A stretch of 64,000 nt of DNA from assembly GCA_965237635.1 (NCBI GenBank), contig CBDEFX010000002.1, forward strand, positions 1,736,001 to 1,800,000. Direction: 5' to 3'. This DNA comes from CBDEFX01 sp965237635 (GTDB taxonomy: Bacteria; Chloroflexota; Dehalococcoidia; Lucifugimonadales; CAUZJF01). The position numbers were made by a program, and so were the translations under genes. The first letter of the stretch is position 1; each line of letters begins with the position of its first letter. The notes below the pieces were generated by a model. It saw only the letters and a program-made list of their open reading frames with translations, did not search any database and was not told the origin of the DNA. Below are positions 58,731 to 64,000 of the stretch, piece by piece.

Positions 58731-59498
58731 TTAACTCCGCCAAGCAATCACGGTCATGGTGCTGGTCGCGGTCGGAGCGGGAACGGTGTTGCCTTGCGTC
58801 GATTGCGAGACGTTGATTACGTCGTCGTCTGTGGTGCTGATAGCCAGCGTCCACGCCACATTCCGAGACATACCAAAGAGCAGGGGCGAGAGCCCGATTA
58901 GCTGGACGGTGTTCACTGGTGGCGTTATGTAGGTGTTCCCGCTTACGGCGTAGTAGAGTTGTACGAAGTCATAGTCACGCCAGCCCGCCGCCGTCACGTC
59001 GCCATGAGCGGAGTACACCAGGGCATCCACCAGGACCGCCGGGGGTGTAGGCGTTGGCGTCCCGCCGCCGCCTGGGTGATTAGCCTCATGGTCGTCTATG
59101 TCGGTCTGTGCGCCGTCCGCCGTCGCCTGAGCCGCCGCCGCAGCGTCACGGGCTGTCTGGTCGGCCCCGCCGCCATTCCCGCCTCCGTGGGGTGTTCCCT
59201 CGTGGGTCGTCAGGTTTTCGGCGTTGAGCTCAATCGCATCCCGCGCAACTCCCAGGTCAACATTCGTCGCATGGCCCGCGCTATCAATCAACCGCTGGGC
59301 CGTGGTCTCCACGTCGTCTTGAGTTACCCGTCCCTCAATGGCGTCCCTGAGATCATCGTGGGCATCTCCGGCCGCATCGTGGGTTATCACGTCCTGGGCA
59401 GCAGCCGCAGCCCGCGCCACGGCGTCCTCAGTACCGCCCTGGCCCGCCGGTATGTCCTCCGCTATCCATAGGTCGCTTGCGTCTTGGTAGACGGCCAC
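58731..59498 (-). CDS. Tail-fibre-like phage structural protein
   Basis: The protein has 255 residues. The first half is rich in Ala, Asp and Thr with heptad-like helices (AVARAAAAAQDVITHDAAGD, ARDAAAAAQATADG), then a Gly/Pro-rich hinge, then a C-terminal beta-rich domain. This is the usual make-up of trimeric fibre or baseplate proteins. It ends two bases before the portal start. Confidence 0.55.
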   Translation of the reverse strand: MAVYQDASDLWIAEDIPAGQGGTEDAVARAAAAAQDVITHDAAGDAHDDLRDAIEGRVTQDDVETTAQRLIDSAGHATNVDLGVARDAIELNAENLTTHEGTPHGGGNGGGADQTARDAAAAAQATADGAQTDIDDHEANHPGGGGTPTPTPPAVLVDALVYSAHGDVTAAGWRDYDFVQLYYAVSGNTYITPPVNTVQLIGLSPLLFGMSRNVAWTLAISTTDDDVINVSQSTQGNTVPAPTATSTMTVIAWRS

Positions 59499-59884
59499 TT
59501 GACCGTCCGCCGCGGTGTCCGGTAGGAGTCTGGACGCTCGTCATCCGAGAGCCCGTCGCCGCTGGATGGCGGGAGAGCTTCACCGGATGCGTCGCCAAGC
59601 CGCTGGACTACCCAACGGGCGACGAGAGCCGCCGCCCCACTGTTCACCCAGGCGTTTGCATAGCGCCTCTCAGCCGCTGCTTTGGGCCGGTCGTAGAGGT
59701 AGCTGGCAAAGCTGGCAACGGCCTCATCCTTCACCGCCTGGGGAGCGGCTGAGGCCCGTAGCTCCACGAACGCCTCACCGACTGCTAGCAGACGGGTGAG
59801 GATGGCCGTCTGTGCGTCTGTGAGCCCTGCCCCGTCCGCCGATAGGCGTAGGCCGACGGCTAGCTGTTCAACGTCTACAGCCAT
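59462..59884 (-). CDS. Head-tail connector-like protein
   Basis: The protein has 140 residues with an alpha-helical core: LTDAQTAILTRLLAVGEAFV, DEAVASFASYLYDRP and ANAWVNSGAAALVARWVVQR. This is the pattern of gp6-like connectors, where a short protein with DEAV/SYLYDR and NSGAAALV segments sits near protease and capsid genes. It overlaps both neighbours (37 and 10 bases). Confidence 0.65.
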   Translation of the reverse strand: MAVDVEQLAVGLRLSADGAGLTDAQTAILTRLLAVGEAFVELRASAAPQAVKDEAVASFASYLYDRPKAAAERRYANAWVNSGAAALVARWVVQRLGDASGEALPPSSGDGLSDDERPDSYRTPRRTVKWPSTKTQATYG

Positions 59885-60360
59885 CGCAACATCTCCCGAT
59901 CTAGTTGCCAGTATGGGCCGTGGGCTCTGACTTCAACCTTGGAATCCTTATAGCTCGGATCGTCAACGAGTCCAGCTCTGACGAGTCGAGCCCGCCTTAT
60001 CTCCCTGAGCCCTTGACGCCGCCCTTCAGCCTCAGTCACCATCTCGACTGAGAGGCCGGTGAGTGTGCCATCGCGTACATTCGTTGCAGCGTCACGGCCC
60101 GCCTGGGTGTCCGGTAGAGGAGCGTCTATCTTCACCTCGTCGCCATCCAAAAATGGCACTGTGCGAAGTATGGCGCTCGTTCTTTTGTGCTGATCATTGA
60201 TGACGATTCCGCCGTCTTTCCAGTAGAACGCTCCACGAGCGACGATCTCCGGACGGTCGCCCGCTCGCCGCTCATAGGTGATTAGGGTCCCCTTCAACCG
60301 GCCAGGAGATTGACGGGAATCGTCTATCTCAAACCGGACTTCGCAGCCGATCACTTCCAT
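59875..60360 (-). CDS. HK97-type prohead protease
   Basis: The protein has 161 residues. VARGAFYWKDGGIVINDQHK with the active-site His, then DTQAGRDAATNVRDGTLTGL, SVEMVTEAEG and a late Val-Glu-Val, match peptidase U35. It cleaves the scaffold part of the capsid protein during assembly. Confidence 0.8.
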   Translation of the reverse strand: MEVIGCEVRFEIDDSRQSPGRLKGTLITYERRAGDRPEIVARGAFYWKDGGIVINDQHKRTSAILRTVPFLDGDEVKIDAPLPDTQAGRDAATNVRDGTLTGLSVEMVTEAEGRRQGLREIRRARLVRAGLVDDPSYKDSKVEVRAHGPYWQLDREMLRWL

Positions 60361-60672
60361 TAGAGTCTCCCGTACCAGCGGTTGATAGCGTCCCTACACT
60401 GAGGGTCAAGTGTTCCCTCGACCGATAGGCGCTCAGTCACTACCGACAGCCCTGGGTCAATCACGGTCTCCCGACTGCCTGCTCCCATGAATCCGAGAAG
60501 TGCCTGTCGTCTCAACGGGTCGCCATCAGATGAAGTCACTATGGGTGTAATGTCTCTCGCCGTCGCCGCCGATATCGCCGCTCGCCTGAGGTATTCGGTG
60601 AGTGGCAGGGCGAAGTCGTTGGAGGCTAGGCGTGGTGGATACCGCCCGCTGTCCAGTCGGTCTATGCCTAAG

Positions 60673-62391
60673 CCCGAATCCACCGAAGGAGGGCGTCGGG
60701 TTAGCGTCCTGAGGCGGCAAGAAGGCGCTCCTGTGCTTCTGGGATAATGGTTTTGTAGCAAAAAAACGGCCCCGGAAAAGGAGCACCCAATAGATGCTGC
60801 CACGCAACCACCCCGACCGGATCCAAATCACCTTCGACGACCGCCGCTTGGTGGCCAATGCCGGGCTGCTCCTTCCGGCCACCCTGGCGCGGCACCTCGG
60901 CCTGCCCGAACTCGTCCGGCAGCGCCTCGACCTGGGCGATGCCCCGGGGCGGGCGAACACGAGCGACAAGATGATGACGCTGGTGGCGTTTGCGCTGGCT
61001 GGGGGCGACTGCATTGACGACGCCGATGTGTTGCGCACCGGGGGGACGGCCTGCACCCTGGGCGGCACGGTCAAGGCGCCATCCACCCTGGGCACCTTCC
61101 TGCGCAGCTTCCGGTGGGGCCACGTCCGTCAACTCGACCGGGTGAGCCGCGAGTTGCTGGCCCGGGCTTGGCAGGCCGGGGCGGGACCCGGCGACGGGCC
61201 CCTGACCATTGACCTGGACTCCACCATCTGCGAGACCTACGGACTGGCCAAGGAGGGCGCCCGCCACCACGGCTATACCGGCAAGCGGGGCTACCACCCG
61301 CTGCCGGCCATCGCCGCCGGCACCGGAGACGTGCTGATGTCCCGGCTGCGCGAGGGCCGGGCCAACACCGCCCGCGGCGCCGCCCACTTCCTGCGGGAGA
61401 CGGTGGGACGGGTGCGCTACGCCGGGGCCAGCGGGCAGCTCACCATGCGTGCCGACAGCGGCTTCTATACCCACGCCGTGGTCGCCGTCTGCCGCAAGAT
61501 GGATGTCCGCTTCTCCATCACCATCCGCCAGCACAAAAGCCTGCACAATCTCATCGAGGCGATACCCGAAGATGCCTGGACGCCGATTCCTTACTGGATG
61601 GACGGTGCCGCCGATGTGGCCGAGACCACCTGCACCCCCTTCCAGGCCGAGGCGGACGCCGCGCCGGTACGGCTCATCGTCCGGCGGGTGAAGCCGACGC
61701 CCGGTTCCCAACTGGCCCTCTTCGCCAAATACAGCTATCATGGCTTCATCACCGACCGGGACGGGGAGTTGCTCGAACTGGAGGCTGACCATCGCCGCCA
61801 CGCCGAGATCGAGAATGCCATACGCGACCTCAAGTACGGCGTCGGGCTGAACCATCTCCCCTCGGGCCGCTTCGCCGCCAACGGCGCCTGGCTGGCCGTC
61901 CAGACGATGGCCCACAACCTGGCCCGCTGGACGGCGCGGATCGGTCTGGGAGAGCGGATAGCCACCACCAAGACCCTCCGGCGGCGGTTCTTCTCCCTGG
62001 CCGGACGGCTCACCCGCTCGGCACGCCGGTTGACCCTGCATCTTCCGGATCGCTGGCCTTGGACTGAGAAGTTCAGCCGTGCCTTGGCCCGGCTGCGAGC
62101 CATTCCACTCCCGGCCTGACGGCACCGTCGGCGACCGACCGACCCACCGGACAACCGAAGATCCCCGCAGACTCGTGCCAGCCCGGTCCGAGAGAGTTCC
62201 CTGCTGCGTATTCTCTCGCCATCCCGCGCATCGCAACTCCCGCAGACGGCCATAGAGGCCCCTGTGCGGCGATGAAGACCGTCCGCCGACCTCCCTACCC
62301 CAAATGGAACCCAGGCTATTTCCCCTGTAGCTCCCTCACCCCCCTTCCGCTTTCCTCACGCCGTCCATCGGTGTCCTTCGGTGGATTCGGG
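60673..62391 (+). mobile_element. IS1380-family insertion sequence, copy 2
   Basis: It is 1,719 bases, with ends CCCGAATCCACCGAAGGA and its complement. The 5-bp direct repeat CTAAG is present on both sides (60668-60672 and 62392-62396), and removal restores the split gene. This fixes the ends of the element and shows a clean insertion. Confidence 0.95.
60794..62119 (+). CDS. IS1380 family transposase, copy 2
   Basis: It has 441 residues and is intact, with the same DDE motifs as copy 1 (TIDLDSTICETYG, TMRADSGFYTHAV, AEIENAIRDLKYG). Its start lies 121 bases from the left end, as in copy 1. Confidence 0.93.
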   Translation: MLPRNHPDRIQITFDDRRLVANAGLLLPATLARHLGLPELVRQRLDLGDAPGRANTSDKMMTLVAFALAGGDCIDDADVLRTGGTACTLGGTVKAPSTLGTFLRSFRWGHVRQLDRVSRELLARAWQAGAGPGDGPLTIDLDSTICETYGLAKEGARHHGYTGKRGYHPLPAIAAGTGDVLMSRLREGRANTARGAAHFLRETVGRVRYAGASGQLTMRADSGFYTHAVVAVCRKMDVRFSITIRQHKSLHNLIEAIPEDAWTPIPYWMDGAADVAETTCTPFQAEADAAPVRLIVRRVKPTPGSQLALFAKYSYHGFITDRDGELLELEADHRRHAEIENAIRDLKYGVGLNHLPSGRFAANGAWLAVQTMAHNLARWTARIGLGERIATTKTLRRRFFSLAGRLTRSARRLTLHLPDRWPWTEKFSRALARLRAIPLPA

Positions 62392-62526
62392 CTAAGACAG
62401 ACGCATAAAGCGACTGGAATTCGATAATCACGGCAGGCCCAACCGTCTCCGCTCGAACCTGCCGCGCGTGTTGGGACTTGCCTGCATCAGCCGGACCGCT
62501 GATAAGGATGCCAGGCATAAGCGCCC

Positions 62527-63790
62527 CTAGTTACTTACGAATTTGATGCGCTTGAAATTGGCCGTCCGAGGTAGGCCGAAATTCCAGAGCCAGTTGACGG
62601 TCAACTTAACCTCGCCCTTGTTGGCGTTGGAGTAGGGGTCTCTGACAAGCTCTCCCCTATTCCAGACGGGTGCCACTCCCGCTCCCGCCATGCCCCTGGC
62701 AAGGCCCACGAATGCCCCAAAGTCGCCGTTAGCGGTGTTGGATTCGATGTGTCCGCGCACCATCCAACTCAGGCCCGCCGCCGTCAGGAATCGGGCGATG
62801 GTCTCATTGTCAGCCGCCGAGTTGTGAATCGTCGAGTACCACAAGGTATTCGCGCCGACCGCTGCCACAACCGACAGGTCGGCCAGCGACGCAGCGTAGA
62901 TGCCATCAACGAAACTCAAGAACGCCTCTAGCGTCTTGTCGGCCTTGACCTTGTTGGTCTGGGTGATCGTCTCCTCACCGATAAGCAGGGTCTCCAAACC
63001 GGCAATGTCAGTGATGTCCTCGTTGGCCGTCGCGTCGCCCCTGAAGATGGTCCTATCAACCCGCTCGACGATGCCCTCCCTCATGTCACGAAGGATGGCG
63101 TCGCTCAATCCAGGAACTCGGCTATGGTCCTCAACGCTGTAAATTCCGTGTACGGCGTTTCGGGTCGGCTTCAACTCGCTTACCGTGAAGGTGTACGCCG
63201 ATTCACCCGCAGCTTGCGTCCGTCCGCGCTGCTCCCCACTTCCACCAGCAGTCAAAACAGGGTGCGCAGTGATACCAGGTGGCACCGACTCGAAGTTGAT
63301 ACCGATGCGCATGACGGCTGAATCCGCGAATACGCGGTCAACCCAACTACGCGCCATGACGTCGGCGTCGCCGTCCCTCAAGGCCCTGACCTCAATGGCG
63401 GGTGCCAGCAGGTCGAGCGGGAACATATTCTCAGGAACGCCGACGTGTTGGTTCAACTCGGCCTCAGCGCTCGACGTGACGCCGGTTCCGGCCATCGCCG
63501 CGCCGATGTACCGCCCAAAATTGATCTTGGAGCGCAGCTCCGTTTCTTCCCGTTCTTCCGATGTCTCGGTGACCTCGGCCTGCTTCTCCACCACCCTTCT
63601 CGGCGGTCTCCTCAGGCTGCGCCAGGAGCGCGGCCTGCAACGCGACCTCGGCGGGTCGAACCATCTTCATGGCCTTCTCCAGGTCGCCGTCGTAGTCCTC
63701 CGAGCGCTTCTCCTCGGCGGTCTCCAAAAGGTCGGTTATCTTGGCCTTGATCTCGCTGACCTTCAGTTGTGCTTTCTGTACGATATCCAC
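62527..63790 (-). pseudogene. HK97-fold major capsid protein, frameshifted
   Basis: GTG 63790 (AGGAGG upstream) opens a charged coiled coil, VQKAQLKVSEIKAKITDLLE to PEETAEKG, like the delta/scaffold domain. At about 63594 the frame must change for the sequence to continue as VEKQAEVTETSEEREE, INFGRYIGAAMAGT (the capsid E-loop start), RTIFRGDATANEDITDI and GLARGMAGAGVAPVWNRGEL. One missing or extra base near GAGAAGGGTGGTGGAG explains it. Two separate genes, with a GTG start at 63594, or programmed frameshifting are alternatives. Confidence 0.7.
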
Positions 63791-63930
63791 GTTTCGGCCT
63801 CCTATGGGGGCTCCCGTCCATTATTCGGTTGTCAATCTCAATAATACCACATCTAGGGGGTGAGGCGTCACCGCATACCACATATGGTAGAGATTAGGGA
63901 CTTGACGCCATTAAGTTAATGAGGGTAGCG
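63791..63930. other. Short AT-richer gap upstream of the capsid gene
   Basis: The 140 bases carry the capsid ribosome site and, on the minus strand, possible promoter elements, but nothing else clear. CCACATATGGT at about 63878 is a near-palindrome. Confidence 0.35.
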
Positions 63931-64000
63931 CTAGAAGGGCAGGGGGTCCAGGAAACTGGCCCACGCTTGCATGATCTCGCGGCGTTCCTCTAGCAGGTCC
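63931..64000 (-). CDS. C-terminal end of an unidentified phage gene (partial)
   Basis: Reading from the right edge, 22 codons give DLLEERREIMQAWASFLDPL, then PF and a TAG. The (R)R-x-x-MQ-x-WA-x-(F/Y)L tail resembles the end of P4-type tyrosine recombinases, which would fit a prophage beside a tRNA; it could also be a terminase or other phage gene. Too little is visible for a firm call. Confidence 0.35.
   Translation of the reverse strand, partial: DLLEERREIMQAWASFLDPLPF

Larger units (their letters stand above)
60360..62518 (-). pseudogene. Phage P-loop protein split by IS1380 copy 2
   Basis: The N-terminal part (62518-62397) reads MPGILISGPADAGKSQHARQ with a Walker A loop GPADAGKS, to SLYASV. 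The C-terminal part (60672-60360) reads LGIDRLDSGRYPPRLASNDF to DINRWYGRL-like text. Taking out the 1,719-base IS and one CTAAG joins them in frame as a 144-residue protein. It is probably a small phage nucleotide-binding protein acting with head genes; the function is unknown. Confidence 0.85.

Noticed and set aside
60701..62236. A 511-codon open frame opposite the IS1380 transposase (and a shorter one at 47786-48484)
   Set aside because: It mirrors the GC-rich transposase gene; the same frame exists on both copies only because the copies are alike.
1..64000. Genome-wide reassignment of UAG as a sense codon
   Set aside because: Many intact genes (hisD, hisB, purD, tpiA and others) end at UAG at the expected family length.
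1..64000. CRISPR arrays
   Set aside because: The repeated sequences are dispersed palindromes or one two-copy tandem; there is no regular repeat-spacer pattern and no cas gene.

Overview
The window is a GC-rich bacterial chromosome segment, probably from an uncultured Chloroflexota close to Dehalococcoidia/SAR202. This is an inference from gene content: PurS-type purine synthesis, DapL-type lysine synthesis, archaeal-type ApgM phosphoglycerate mutase, a DUF6391 protein, many TTG/GTG starts, and intergenic spaces full of palindromic dispersed repeats. There is no rRNA or complete marker set in the window to confirm it.

Positions 1-14,200 hold a poorly characterised membrane and envelope region: a DUF350 protein, a minus-strand block made of a PaaK/LuxE-like adenylate-forming enzyme, a GNAT-like protein, a divergent SecA homologue, a Gly/Arg-rich lipoprotein and two unknown proteins, then a two-helix ion channel, a transglutaminase-like protein, a SnoaL-like protein, DegV and a PadR regulator. 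Positions 14,270-20,530 are a histidine operon (hisZ, hisG, a zinc-dependent phospholipase C-like gene, hisD, hisC, hisB). Positions 20,560-31,411 run on the minus strand and are mostly purine synthesis (purS, purC, purB, purE, purD, guaA), with a DUF3105 protein, an alkaline-phosphatase-fold enzyme and an ABC exporter pair. Positions 31,438-47,451 are mostly plus strand: tsaC, a polyprenyl synthase homologue, lower glycolysis (pgk, apgM, tpiA), miaA, lysine synthesis (dapF, dapL), hflX, a minus-strand winged-helix/TIR-like protein, an S41 protease and smpB.

At 47,499 the character changes sharply. A tRNA-Arg(UCU) gene is cut in its anticodon loop by an IS1380-family element. Up to about 55,900 there follows a pile of nested and broken insertion sequences (IS1380, ISNCY, IS256, IS3 and IS1182 families) and fragments of surface-protein genes. 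From 56,076 to the right edge lies a piece of prophage: a promoter with palindromic operators, two small early-type genes, and a minus-strand structural module (major capsid, P-loop protein, prohead protease, head-tail connector, tail-fibre-like protein, portal). A second, almost identical IS1380 copy splits the P-loop gene and has a perfect 5-bp target duplication.

The main points for follow-up are the SecA-like export or modification block, the TIR-like protein with its upstream inverted repeats, long-form HisG next to HisZ, the non-matching flanks of IS1380 copy 1 (deletion or misassembly), four genes interrupted by in-frame UAG codons, and several families of dispersed palindromic repeats.
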